DNA of 64,000 bases from Cristatella mucedo (taxonomy: Eukaryota; Bryozoa; Phylactolaemata; Cristatellidae), in NCBI GenBank assembly GCA_009760855.2, contig WPIO01000023.1:251001-315000 (forward strand), read 5' to 3'. The notes under the pieces were generated by a model. It was given only the letters and a program-made list of their open reading frames with translations, was not told the origin of the DNA and ran no database searches. Every line of letters starts with the position of its first letter. Within the stretch, counting starts at the first letter, position 1. The translations under genes and the position numbers were made by a program. Shown here piece by piece: positions 13,801-27,705 of the stretch.

Positions 13801-16747
13801 TACCTAGCTAGCAGGCTGTTGCTCGCATGCAAGATTCTAGAAAGCTTTCCTTATATAATTCATTTCTTTAGCGCCCTAAGAGAACTTGATCTCTACTCAG
13901 GTGCTTCACATATGCCATGGGGCTCAAGTCATGACGACCTTAGTCATCAAATAAATTAACCTTAACCTCGGTCGAGGTGAGCACCTCAACCACTGGGCTA
14001 AACCAGCCTGGCAGACTAGCAACCTGCTTAGCCGAAAGGTAGTATCCGTTTTCGAGAGTTCAAGCTTAGTGTCGAATCGGCATCCACCTGAGGGTCAAGT
14101 TGCATGTAGGGCATACTGTAAGTGCCGGCTGCTACTTGACCTCCCCAGGCCCAGCGCACCGTGTATGTTGACAGCCAAATGAATGGCGAGTCAATCCAGA
14201 TTTTGCCTTACCCTTTGCTGCTGTCGTTTGTTTTTCTTCTACATCTTTCAAAGGTCTGTGGTGCTTACATATCTCGATGACTACCACTTTACCAATGTGG
14301 CTGCAGTACTTAGGCCTGTCCTGTACATCCTAATTATGCTCACAGGTTCTTGAAATCCTGTGAACTGTTGCAGCCTACCATTGGTACCAGTGAATGAATA
14401 CACACCCTCTGTACTCCTAAACTAGATAAGATTTTGAAATGCTTCTCAAAATATGGACTTTTAGTCGTCGGTTAGAGCCGCAGACGACTGGGAAATCAGA
14501 ATCCCCTGTGAGGATATCATCCTCTTTTAGAAGAGCCGCTTGCATAGAAGGACGTTGACAATGCCTGAGCTGAATAGTATGGACTGAATGCATCGTACAA
14601 TCCTTTGTGCTAAATCCGGAGCTTCTGTTTGCGTTGGTCGACTAAGTCGTCTCGATGTCCTAGGATTCCCCAGGCACACCCTCCCAAGTATTAACTATGT
14701 TTTTAAACGCGTTACTACTAGCATACCTCCGAGCCGAAGGAAATCTCAAAAGAACGGAAGCGATACAAATGTTAGCACTGATTGTAAGACACGTTTCTCT
14801 AGGTGACACGTACCAGCCCAAAAAAACGCAATCCGAAATATATGGCTGCCTGTATTGGGCGGAGTCGCAATTGTGACCTTTGCCCCGCCTCGGTCCCAGT
14901 CAGCTGGCATAATGGATCGGGTTGTTGTCGTCACAGAATTGATTGACCCGAACGATTCTGACCCGTTCGTGGACTCCCCTCCCTCGCCTCTTCCGCGGCC
15001 TTCTTTCGTATCTGGGACGCTTCCGACGCCGCCGCCTGCGTACCCTAGTTGGAACATCGCTGTTGGAAACAAGGTTGTCTGCCGGATCTGGGCGCGTCGG
15101 CCGTAGCGGTTCACGCTATGGTCCCCACCACGGCGGTGCCGATTGCTCAAGCCAACCATAACTACAGCGTCGTCTCGAGTGTACCGAGGACCATTACAGA
15201 CGAATGGGGTTTACCTGCCGTCGTTCTATTCGGAATTTTCATGGTCGTCTTTATCGTCGTCGGTTTCGTCGGCAACCTGCTTGTCATGACTTCCATCGCT
15301 CTCTTCAAGGAGTTCCGCGGTCGGAGCATGTACTTCATATTTAACCTCGCCGTAACCGATCTGCTAACCAGCGGGATGGCAATGCCGTTGGCTCTGACTA
15401 CCCTCGTCTCTGGCCGTTGGCCTTTCAGCGACGCAGTGTGCACCTTCAACGGCTTTGCGACTGAGTTATGTTTCATAGCGACGATGCATACGCTTATGTA
15501 TATCAGCATTTACAGGTACGTTTCGGCTCGCCGCTGACCATTCTCCGTGCATTGCTTTGAGCCCGGGATGTTTATGTGTGCTCGGTGATGGACTAGTAGC
15601 CTTGTATTAGATTGTGTAGTAGAGGCGCTTGCGTGTCTGCGTTTTGGTTGTCCCCCAACCAAGTTCGCCATCTGCTGCCTCAGCGCTCGTTGTTACTCCA
15701 CCTCCTTATATGCCGTGTCCGCCTGAGCGATGGAAGCTTAGTCCTCATTTGTATGCTTGTGCAAAGTTTGGTGTGTGTCGCGGCCTGCCATTGCATGTGC
15801 TGTCGCTTTATCGATTCCGGCAGTCAAGGCAACTTATCATCTGCGACCCAACCGGGCCAGGTTCGTGTGCCAAAAGTGGGGGTAGTGAGTTAAAAATTCG
15901 CCGGCTTAACGTTTTCCTGGCTCCAAGAGCCGAGCTCTTGTCGCAATCCGTGGGCTTCGCATTTATCGTTTATCTGGCATTCCGTTCAGAATGCTGGGGC
16001 TTTCAGCTACTGGCACTTCTCGCTCTATAGTGAGTTCTTCAGTACCTTGGGTTTCATAGACTTTACTGGACAGAACATTGCAGTAATGAGAGAAGTGAGC
16101 TCTCACAATTCGTATGTGTACCCCTCACTATGCTCCTTGGACTATGCTCGCCATGCCCTGATGAAAGTTGTGCCTTGGCTACTGGCCATGTGGATGTCAT
16201 GCGCCGTACCCTTGAATGTGTGTGCTCGCGCATGCACACACAATTGTCGGAAGTTGGCAGGAGTCACTGTAGGCTTACCCTACCTTCTTGGAGCTTCATG
16301 CTATCTACTGGCTAATGCATACGTCTCATCTTCGAATCACGTTCGAGTTGCATTGTGGCAAAAGCCATGTCTGTCCAAGATCGTGCTTTCGTTGCCACTA
16401 GAGAACCGAAAGTTTGGAAGCTCATTCAAAAAATACCATTTTTATGATTGAACATGAACTGTTCTTCTAATATCCAAAATAGATAATCTTGCAAACGACT
16501 GTCTACTAGTGCTACACGTGTCAGTCCTCAAGAATGGCCTGCAAGCCCTCTCAGATTGGACCAACTGATTCACACCATTAATGCTGCTGCCACTTGGTTT
16601 GTGAGTCAATATTGCACGTGCTTGCTGCCGATGTCTTTGCAAATGATTGGTAGATTACTTGCCTGCAGTAGTCGATCAGGTGTGCATGTGGATCTCCTTA
16701 TCCTATGACCTGTGCCCGTGTAGGCAGCTGTGTTAATGCATATGTGG

Positions 16748-16817
<70 letters not shown>

Positions 16818-18847
16818 TGCATGTGTTTGGCCTTTCTCTGTGTTCGATATTTTACTAAACGACCAAAATGCACTCATAGAAGTCGTTCTAGCTTTCTTCA
16901 CAATCTCATGTGAAGCAATTAACCCTGCTCCAAGCCCTCATAAACATTTTGATCGATGCATTTTTCACATAAAGTAAGATTCGATCGGCTGCTTTTTTGT
17001 AAAGCTTATGCTGTCCATCTTCTGCTGGAGACCTCTACTCTTGCCTCGTGTCACCTTGTAGGTGGTGTGGTGATGCAGCAGAGCACTGCACAGTATGTGG
17101 CTTTGGTGCTCGCCCTGCAGCGAACGCATGCTTGCTGTACCTGTGAAAGTGTGGACAAAACACTTTTTCCTAGGTTCGTCTGCATCAATGACCCTCTAAA
17201 TAAAGGTCGGCTGAACAAGTGGGCAGTAGCTGCTATGCTGGCTGCTCCGTGGATCTGGGCTGCTATCATGTGCGGAGCCTCGTTTAATTCACTGGGCTCC
17301 TACGACTATGTAGAATTCACCACACAATGCGATCCCGAGTTTCCCAAGACTGCTGGGGGATTTGCTGACCTGTGGCTCACCATGACCACATGCTTCATCG
17401 TACCACTGGTCGTCATGTTGGTGATGTACACGCTGATCTTGTTCAAAGCACGCAAGCATCTGCAGCGGCTCAAGCTGTGCTCCAACATCGAGAACAAGGC
17501 GTTCGAGCAGCAGCAGCGCCTAGCCACCACTTTCTTCATGATACTAATAGCATTCATTTTCTGCTGGTGCCCGCTGATGATATATACCCTGTACAGCTCA
17601 TACGTCAAAGACACGAGATCGCTGCCATGGCTGGCGAATCCGATCGTGTATTGGCTGAGCTATGCCAACTCGGCCATCAACCCGGTGCTATACAGCCTTC
17701 GACTGCCCGTGCTCCGAGCGCTGGTGCGTCGCATGTGCGGACTGAAGCCGTTCACGGAGACCAATGCCGCCAGTGATACTGGCCGCCAGATGCACGCGGT
17801 CAAAAGTCATCAGCTGGTATCCGGTGGCGAGACGGAGACACCTTTTTTGTAGTTCCCTTTTTCCCCAATGATACTAGCGATCAAGCAACTGCTCTAGGGC
17901 TCGCCTGCAATCGGCCTCTGGCCTCCCCTTGCTGCAGTTCTTCTGCATTCTGCAGCCGATGGCCCGGCGGTCCGCTGGCTGCGTTTTTGTATAGACTCAG
18001 GCTCAGTATAAATATTGTGTATATTTCCATAAATTTGGGCGTTTTGTTCTACTTTGGTGTTCATCGAGAATTACCTGCTCACTCCTCAAGCATACCGGCG
18101 TTTAAAAAAAAAGTTTTCTCCTGTGCCTATGATGTGCATCCAGATTCAAGTGCATCGTCTGTTTGAGATCGCCTACTGGTATCGGAAAGCATGGGGTTAG
18201 AAAAAATTGTCCGACATTTTTAATTAGCTAGTAGAAACATAGCCCTTGGAGCGTGTCTTAACAAAGTGCTCTTTATAATTGGCTTGCAGAAATGGGCTGC
18301 TGTCCTCCTTGGACCAACCGAAGTCTATATCAAGCTTAAGATTCACCTCACTGAGAAAGTCGAGTGCGAAAATGTTGGTGACTTTCGTGCTGTTTTATTC
18401 CTAGAGGTTCAGGGTTAGGACTGTAGTAGCAAGCAGATGCCCAGTCGTGGTGTGTCGTTCCGCTCAAATGAGCAGCCGATTTGGTGCTTTCTTTGCCTTG
18501 GGTGGGACATAAATTAGAATCTTCATCGCTATGCCATATCCATCAGGTCATTCTGCATTATACAGATATCTCCATTGGATCAGCCCTCGTGGGTGTGCTG
18601 CTGCTAAAATTTCCAAGTTGTTCCTCTCCCTGATAGCACTGCTTCTGAGTATGGCAGAGAGAGGCTGCCGAGGGACCTAGTAGGAAGAGCGAGTGTAGAG
18701 AAGAAGAGGAAGCAGAAGAGGGAAAGAGCAGGAAAGAGGGAGGCAGAAAAGAAAATGTTTATTATGTGCCTGCATGCTTGTACATGTGTTTGTATGTGTG
18801 TGTTTTAGTATATATGTGTGTATGTGTGTGTATTTATATATATGTGT

Positions 18848-18904
<57 letters not shown>

Positions 18905-21900
18905 CATATGTATATTTGTTTGTGTGTATGTATACTTTTTAAATAATGTACATGTGTATATATTGCCTTGGTATTAGAATCAAGCAAGTGGCATGCCCTC
19001 GTGATGCGATTCAGCACTACACATTTATATCATGTAGTGGTATGCCATGCTGGTAGTACAGCCGTTGATGCTCGGCGTTGGTGCATGGGCTGCCATTAGA
19101 AGCTGCCACTGGTGCTGCTGACCGATCAGCTGCCGAAACATGAAATAGGCATGGCAACTGGCCCATGCGGTCCATTGAGCAGCTGTTCACTGCTGTCGTA
19201 TTGTCGTCTACCCCGTGGCCCTGGCTACCACGAGCTACCCCAATGCATTCGAGCTTAGCGGAGGTGCTACCGCCAGCCTTGGCTTGGCAGAGCAGGCTGC
19301 TGGCCATCGTGCCAATGTTGTATGAATGCACCGTCGGTAGTTTCGAAGCTCTTTGACCTTTAGGCTGCTGTTGCAGCTTCGGTTGGCACATCCCTAGCTG
19401 TTGAATCTTGGCCGAACGTTGTCTAGCGTTCATTTCTTCTCTGCTTCAAGGACAGGCCAACGGTGAACTGACTTTGGAGGGTGGCCTGCTGAAGCTGAAC
19501 TACACTGGTGGCAGCCGGTGCCGAAGCGGCCCTGTGCGGTCCACCGTGCTGGCGTTTGTCTGCGCTCCCACGATCAGCGGCACTCAGGGGCCCGTCTTTG
19601 CCAACGAGACCTCGTGCCAGTACTGGTTCGAGTGGTACACGAGCGCAGCTTGCGCCGTGCGTGAGACCGCCTGCTCCTTCAGGTACGCCCTCGCTGGCCT
19701 CTCCTTCCCCTGTGAGGGACTTTCTGCACCGTGCACCGTCTGCTTTACCTGTGCAATGACTGCATCCAGCTGGCTGGTTCCATGCGCCATTTGCAAGCAC
19801 AAAATAGTAGGCTGAGATGCAGCGCTTGTTGCGGTCGTCGCTCCATCGTGGCCTGCCACCTCCTGCTGCTCCTGCCGCCAATGCTGCCTGCATGCTTCCC
19901 TTTGCAGGCTGACAAATGGTAGTGTGTACGATCTCAGTGCGTTGACACTACCCTCATCCAACTACGTCATCGATGCGTCGACGACAGAAAACAGGACCTA
20001 CTACATAAACGTATGCAGGAATCTCATACATGCCGACGGCGTCGGATGTGCTGCTGATGCTGCTGCGTGCTACCGGGACGGCAGCACTAATACGTATGTA
20101 GAGAGCAGCGCGTTCATTCGGTTTACCGTCGTGGCATTTGTGCATGATGTGCCTCCTAGTGCTTGTGCTCCCCCACCGCTGCCTGCGGTGCAGTGGAATT
20201 GCTATGCCAGAACGAGGAGCGCCTGTATTCCTTTGTTCGGTCTCCTATGCCCTATTCCGCTTGGAGATTATTTCAAAGTTTCCTCCTGTACCTGAGCTGT
20301 TTTTCTAGCTGTGGAGCGATGCCGACTCGTGGAGCGTGCTGATTTTGTGCCGTATGTGTTCAGGGCATCCTTTTCAGCTTGTACATTGCCTGTGAGTGGT
20401 CTCTGCATGGCTAGGTTTCGTACTCAGGCAAACGATTGTCTACGATGTGCCATTAGAAACCCGCGGAGCTTGACCTTGCCTTCACCCTTCGTCTGGGCGT
20501 GGCTCGTAATGCTCGGCTCGGGTTTTGGTGTGTAGACACAAACACAGTCTCATTCTTGCGTTCCAACGTGCCCTGCCCAGCCTGTGGTTTTCAAGTAAGT
20601 CGGTAGGGAGATTGCTTGTATCTGCTAGAATGTGCGTGACTCACCTCGTCACTTTAGTGCTTGCGCACGTGGGTGAGCATGCACCAGTCCGCTCATCCGT
20701 GGGTCTCCATCGGTAACCCCTGTGTCAAAATTAACTGTCCACTTTGTTTCTCCAAGAGTGGTCCTCTTGCAGAGCTAAGACAAGTAGGCACCTCGGAAGT
20801 AGGAGGCTCGTAGTGTATTACAAAGACACCTAGCATTGAAGAGCAGCAGCTGGGGGGGTCGGCTGCCATGATTCGACACAGAGGTATCAGGTATGGGGAA
20901 TGTGATACCTTGGCAACAGCTCTGACAATGTGCAGCCCAGCACTGCCAGCAGCTCACTACTCGTGGAACTCAAAAAAATGTAATGAAAGCTAATTGTTTA
21001 GGCCAGTCTTGGTATCGAGTTACCAGTGCAGCTAGTCTGAATGAATCGCTGAGGACAATTCAAAAGACTATGCCCATTGGGTGTCATCGTGCCAGGAGTG
21101 CTGGTACCTTGGACCATACTGCTCTGACATTGTGGAAAAACATTCAGTGGTCTACATAGCATGTAGGATCGTGCTTACCACAGGATCTGGTCCTACAACC
21201 CCGTGTGGCAACCCCATAACGTTAGCCACTCTGCCTCTGGCCTTGCCTGTCGAGCCCTTAAGTAAGATGCCAAGCAAACTAATCAAGTTAGCGATCCGAT
21301 AATGCATGCGACACAACATGCGGTCCATAGCACTGGACTTGATGTCTTTCCATGTCTCTACCACGGAGCATCTTACTGCAGTGGGTTGACGGTATTTGTT
21401 TCACCTTAGGTTCGTCAACACCGGCAGAATTAGCCATGTTGTTCCTGTGAAGAATCTTTTTGGTGAAGTGCCTGTACTCGAGTATGATCACGGTGACGTA
21501 TGCCTATATGACAGGTCCAGAAAATTCATAACCCACATAATGGTATTGTGCGATCCAAGCAAAGAGGTAAGAAGCCGTAAGCAGTCCAACGGCCACCCTT
21601 GGCCCTAACTTTGACCTTTGCCAGAACTGGCAATAATCAAATGCATGTGGCTGGCGCCCAGCAGGTGGGCAGCACTAGCTATTGCCATTCTGAATTATGC
21701 CCTCGTGTTTACTTATCTGTGTGTCTTACCCATGTACTTTCAGTGGTGGTGAGTCCCATTAGTTGTATGCGTGTTCCGTGTAGGGACAACAAATTAGCTG
21801 TTCCATTGCTCCACTCAAGACCGTTAGCAACAGAAGCTTTTGCTCTGCAGGTCCTAGACTGTAGAACTCACTTCCACAATTCTTGCAAAACAACATATAC

Positions 21901-24717
21901 TCTCTTGCTGCCGGCTGTGGCACATCCTTTCCATCCATCCTGAGCTGCTTCTTCCACGTTACTCACTTTCTTAACTGCCCTCCTGACTCAGTTATGCCTC
22001 CCTTTCTCGTTGTTGCATGAGATGAAGTATGTTGGCTACCACATGTACACCGAAATCCACCTAAGCTTTGAATGCAAACTGGAAAATTGTCCTGTATAAC
22101 GTGCACTTAGTCTTTGTGGTTTTGTGTGTATAACGTGCACTTAGTCTTTGTGGTTTTGTGTAGTTAAAGACAGAGATACGTTACGTGTTTTTCTGATCAT
22201 CCGAGCTTTACTGTGAAATATTTTGCTATATAGCTTGATTTAGGTGGGGCATGCATTGATGCACGCATACGTGTGCACATATGTCCACACCCACGTGTAC
22301 ATATGCACACACATACCCATGCCTACTAAGACGCCTGCTAGCGCATTTCGTCAGTGAGTGCAGAATGAATAGTCCAAAGTTGCTCGATGAAACTGCACTC
22401 TCGTTTATGTTCACACTTGTTGGGTATATGCCTGGTTTGTAGGAAGGCTGCTTAAAGAACCAGCGACTGACTCAGCTGGGCATAGAGCAGCGCTTCATTC
22501 CCTGCCCCACCCCTCTAGCCATGTTTCTTCTGGACGCACTTGGCTGACTATCATTCTGCTCGCAGGCTGCCTTGTACTTATGAGCTGGGCAGAACGTTGC
22601 AGTCGTTGGCCAACCTATCACATTATCAATATGTACAGCTTTACCCTGCTACCTGTGGGGCTTGTCCATATTTGTTGCTGAGTACTGGTTAATCATTGTA
22701 GGCCAGCCTTCCTGCTGTAGTTGTCAACAAAGAAGATCAGTGCAGTGTCTTCCTCATATGGCGTCATGCCGTGGGCTGTGCCATTCGACCTTCTGTGTCA
22801 TCGGGGCAGTGCACCGTGACGAGCAGCACAGGTCAGGATCTAGCTGTTGCAATCGTCACTTAGCTTTTTTGTAATCTCTTGTCAACCTTGCTGGCGTTTG
22901 ATAGTGGAAAGCCAGATCTCAGTCATGACGTTATGACGTTGGTGCACTGCTTTTGATTATGAACGACCTGCTAGGAAGGCGCAGACTTGATCGATGTCGA
23001 ACTGTTTGGAAAAGGAAAGCAATGGCATTGACTCATCTTGCTGCATGCATACACTTCCGCACTCATCCTCATGGGTTTGTTACACGGGCTTTAAATTTTA
23101 TGTGGGGCACGTGCCTTGCATTGCCATTCCTATTGTGTTTTTTGTTGTATAGGATACCAGTTTGATCTGAATCCTCTCAGGAACCTGTACAACGTGACAA
23201 GCGGTAGCAGTGTGTATTACTTGAACCTTTGTGGTATGAATGGATCTACACCTTGTGGAAACACTAGAGGCGGTAAGTGCTTTTTTGTTCTAGCTAGTTC
23301 CTATGTGTGCCTCCCTGTTAGGGGGCTGCATGCCCATTCAACTTGAATGTGTGTTTTTAGTGAGCTACGTGTTCGTTGCCTGCCCTGGTCTGGCCCTGGG
23401 AAAGGTGTTTGCCTTTAATGACCAAGGTCGTGGGCTCGAGCCCTTTGGCACATGTATATCGACTGGATAAAGATGTGGTTCTCTTTGGTTGCTATGCAAA
23501 TGATGTACATTGGTGTTGTTATTAAGTAGCCTTACCCCTCTGCCGAGTGTTCAGCCATCATGGCAGCTGGCGTGTAGCCCTAACCGTTCTGCACATGTAA
23601 ACTGTGATCGGTAGCCATCGCTTGGTGCCGACAAAGGGCTCCATGTCAGGTCACTGTTCATGCTCGCGAAGACGTTGCATGGAACCCCCATTCCTCCTGC
23701 AGCCTGGCTGTGCATTGCTATTGCACCACCTCTTTGGTATTTGCGTGCTGACTTTTTCATCAGGTGTCATAGAAACTGGCATATCGGAAATGTGTGTTGT
23801 AAGCAGTAGCTCAACTAGGGCCTACCTATCCCATCCTATCGCGGAGCCTTAGGGGGGCATTTGCCACCCCCCTACGGTGGGGCAGTGGCCTGGGCCATCA
23901 CCAATCATTTGGTATGTTTTCTATAAAGTTCCTAGAAAGAGATTTAGTTCCCTGATGGCGCTATACAAATTTATTATTATCCATATTATTGTTAAGCCCT
24001 ATTCACCCCTAACCACGTTATTCTTGTTATGTATTGAACATGCTACCACTATTTGATCGTGCTTCCTTTGCAGCGAATGTGAAGTGCCTAGAAAGAGAAT
24101 GGGTTTTGTACTCCTATGCCCACCGACCTACGACGAAATTGTGTCTACATTCTACTCGATTAGCAACCGCCGAGTTTGCATCGAATAAACACTGATTTTG
24201 CACTATAATTTTGCAATAACTTTGGGCCTAGTCTCACCTACATGAAAATTTGGATGGTCTTTTCCCCTGCGTAAACATGTTTCAGGTCTGCCCCCCAGAT
24301 GAATATCCTCGCTCCGCCACTGATGGCATCAGCTATTGTGCTCCCACACACGGCATGTCAGCAAATATGCCTCAGTGTGCAATGCGCCCCCTTCCGGCCA
24401 CACTGTCTCGGGTCTCACTTCTCACCTGGCTGCACGTTCCTTCCAATAATTCGGTAGCCTAAGTGACATATGATCGTGCAACCTGTTTGCGAGCGAGCTG
24501 CCTGGTCAGTCGAGTGTCGACCGTTGTGATATCGAGGTCCTGCTTGGCAGCAGACTCGACCGCCTTACCTGGTCTTTGTAATAGCGTATGCCTGCATCGT
24601 CGGTCTAGCACTGCTGCCACAGCTGCTCGAGTTGAAGGAAGGAAATCTGCTGCAGCTCCCTGTAAAAGTTGGTAATTACATTGCTCAATAGATCATAGCA
24701 ACATCCGACAGCCTGGA

Positions 24718-24795
<78 letters not shown>

Positions 24796-27657
24796 TTCTT
24801 CCTCTCTCTCCCAAGCTAGATCTTAAAAGTCGCTTCCGATCACCAATTGTCCTTGTCATAAGTCTGGGCAGCATCAGTGACCTGGTAGTATTAGTGAGAG
24901 CGAGCGGTGCTGAAAGGTAGCCGACCACCCGTTGGGTGCCCGTGAACAGACCATGCTTTGATTGATTAGTTTTGGCGTGGTCGTGGTTTAAAATTTTTAA
25001 AGCGGCCAGCCCCCCTAAGGAATTCGTGGCGATGTCGTGGCAAACTCGAACGCCTCAGTCTAGAGCCCATAGAGTGGGAGCAGCTTTTCAGCTGTCCTGC
25101 CTACTCCTCCAGCCTTCTGCTGAACATGGGCCCACATTTGCTGGGTATTTGTGTTTGTAGGCAGCCACTGCAATCCCTATCCCTCACCACCACCACCCCT
25201 AAAGGTCAGGTAAAGCCTGTACCGTAACTCAGAAAAAGCTACATACATGACTATAATGGATTCTGGGGAAATATATGTGCACTTGCACTTGCTCTGGCAC
25301 CTTGTGCAGCTTATCTTGCATTGCACCTGATGATCGGCCATTATATGCTTCTTTTTTACCCTTTATTATCCGGCTTCGAGCTTTTATCTTTATTATCTGG
25401 CATCCCGCATGGTATCCAGAGCACGAGCTTCATGTGAGTGTCACTTGAGCGAGGCACTCACTTGCCCTTCGTAGCCCAGATACCATTGGCATTGGCTTTT
25501 AGTAAGCATTTATATCTTACCGACATGCCGGTACGGCATGGGTTTGGGCATCTCCATTTGTTCTGCACGGTGGGTGCCGGAGTCTCTGAGTTGTGTGTCA
25601 TCAGTCCGAAACTCGGGCCCCATTACTAGCACTCCCCCTCAACTCGTTCGTTGGGTGATTTTCCGACGAGAATGCATCTACATGCACACTTAATGTTTGA
25701 ACAAGCTTGAGTTATCAGCTAGCCCTAACTCAGTCGAGAAGTGATTAATGATGGTGTCGGTTGTCTGGTTTAGACTTGGACCTCGTCGAATGTGTCGGGT
25801 GCAGTGCACTAGCATGTGCCTGCGCTGAAGAGGGTTTGGCATTTTCACAGCGGTGCTCTGGGTTCGGGATTGGTTAGAAAGCGTGGAAGTGCGTGGCGGC
25901 GATGGACCGGCTTAGACAGGAAGTGCGCTCACTGGCGCACGTCACCCGCTGTCAGCCGCTGGTGCTCGCTCGTCCCCACTGCCTGGCCGGGACCGCCCTG
26001 GCCGGGACCGCCCTGGCCGGGACCGCCCTGGCCGGGACCGCCCTGGCCGGGACCGCCCTGGCCGGGACCGCCCTGGCCGGGACCGCCCTGGCCGGGACCG
26101 CCCTGGCCGGGACCGCCCCTGGCCGGGACCGCCCTGGCCGTCCCGGCCCTGGCCGGGACCGCCCTGGCCGGGACCGCCCTGGCCGGGACCGCCCTGGCCG
26201 GGACCGCCCTGGCCGGGACCGCCCTGGCCGGGACTGCCCTCGCCCCTCGATGCTTGGTGCCGCAGCAGTGGGAGAAAGAAATTTCAAGGCTAATGTGCTG
26301 TGGAATCAGCATGACGGTGCACGCATTCGTTCGCAGGGATCTGCATAGCTCCGCGTGGCGGCGGCAGCAGCAGCAGTAGAGCACCGCTGATCAGCGGGTG
26401 GCCGTCGTCGACTGGGTGAGTCCTCTCGCCCCCTGACTGCTGCTGCACCGGGTCACCGCCGCCCGGCATGGGCACTCGGGTGACATCCATCGTCGGTCAC
26501 TCCGCCTTCAGGCTGGATTACGACGCAGGCGTGCTGACCATGACCTACGTAACCGATGCTGCTTGCCCCGGCGGTGGCAACAAGTCGGCCGTGATAAGCT
26601 TTGCCTGCAACCCCTGGTCGGTTGGCCTGCCGGCGTACCTCGGCGATACGGACGACTGCATGTTCCAGTTTGCCTGGCGGACGGCCTACGCTTGCTCGCA
26701 CGAAGCGGTACGTAATTGCCACATGGGGGAGCAGGATGTGGGCTGGCTCACTGCTCTCGCTAGGGGGGGGGGAAGAACCTACCCCTTCCTTCCTCCCAAC
26801 CCTGATCGCAGCACTGCTGCCGGTACTGGCCGCTCGTCGGCTGTAACGGTGGTGAGACATTCCTATTCCTTCAAGAGCTATGTTCGGCTTTTTCAAAGCA
26901 GTCGTGGGAAAGCAGAAGGGATGTGCCTGCCGTACCCTCGTCAATCCTTCCGGGGGTTCTGCAGTTCTTTAAAGCCATTTGCGCTGCCTGCGTGTGGACT
27001 TGAGCGGCAGGTCTGTGCTTTGTCCGCCGTCAAGGTGCCGTGCTTGGTCAGCTACGGTTCGAGCGTGCTGGATCTGGCACTGCTCTCAAGGACCCCCTAC
27101 TACCCGGCCACTTCACGCGTGGACTCGCTGTCGTACTACGTGAGCGTCTGCCGACCACTGGGCGCCATCCCCGGAGTGGGTGGTGCATGCTCGGCCGGCT
27201 CGACGGTGTGCTCCGTCGATCCTCGAAGCGGAGGCGCAGCACCGCAGGTCAGTGCGAGCAGATTGGCTGCTGCTGCTGTGAGTACGCCCGGCAGCAGCTG
27301 CTTGCATGCCCTAGCTGTAGCAGCGACGGTGACTCTACTTTCCTTCGGTCGTACCAGTCGCTGGGTCACGTCGGCTCGTCGCCTCGAGTCAATCCCACCA
27401 CCGGCCGGATCGAGCTTCGCTATAGCTCCAGCTCGACATGCCCGTCGTCGGCTGCACTGGCTTCGACGACCGTCGTGTTTAGGTGCAGCAGCACAGGCCT
27501 GCTGGTGAGTTGCTCTTCGTCTCGGTGTCGGTTGGTTACCTCGTCTCTCACTCACTCTCTCTCACTTTATTATTTACTCTCTCCCTTTTGTCGCATGCCT
27601 CGTTCTTGCTGTCTTGCTCCAATCCTGTCTATCTCTGCCTTTCTCTGTTTCCCTCTT

Positions 27658-27705
<48 letters not shown>

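Larger units (their letters stand above)
11156..14819. other. Receptor intron upstream of the nested GPCR
   Basis: It contains a CTCCT microsatellite, a very GC-rich, CpG-rich block at 11540-11960, a CAGG hairpin, LINE relics on the minus strand (12430-12800, 13280-13700), a SINE and a 33-bp tandem duplication. No exon is needed here, because the phases on both sides already join. Confidence 0.6.
23273..26336. other. Receptor intron with SINE, LINE tails, CT repeat and minisatellite
   Basis: A candidate exon at about 24552-24670 was considered and dropped, because exons 23153-23272 and 26337-26415 join directly in phase and complete an MRH strand. The remainder, 24800-25980, shows nothing notable. 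Confidence 0.65.

Noticed and set aside
18677-19017. His-Thr repeat frames
   Set aside because: Translation of TG/TA microsatellite; the same applies at 16698-16977 and 63750-63996.
24552-24671. Possible receptor exon after acceptor CTTGGCAG
   Set aside because: It has no MRH pattern, and exons 23153-23272 and 26337-26415 already join in phase to complete the closing strand.
25893-26348. Long open frames of 150-187 codons on both strands across the minisatellite
   Set aside because: They consist of a 15-bp repeat whose length is a multiple of three, so every frame stays open. No domain, and surrounding exons splice past it in phase.
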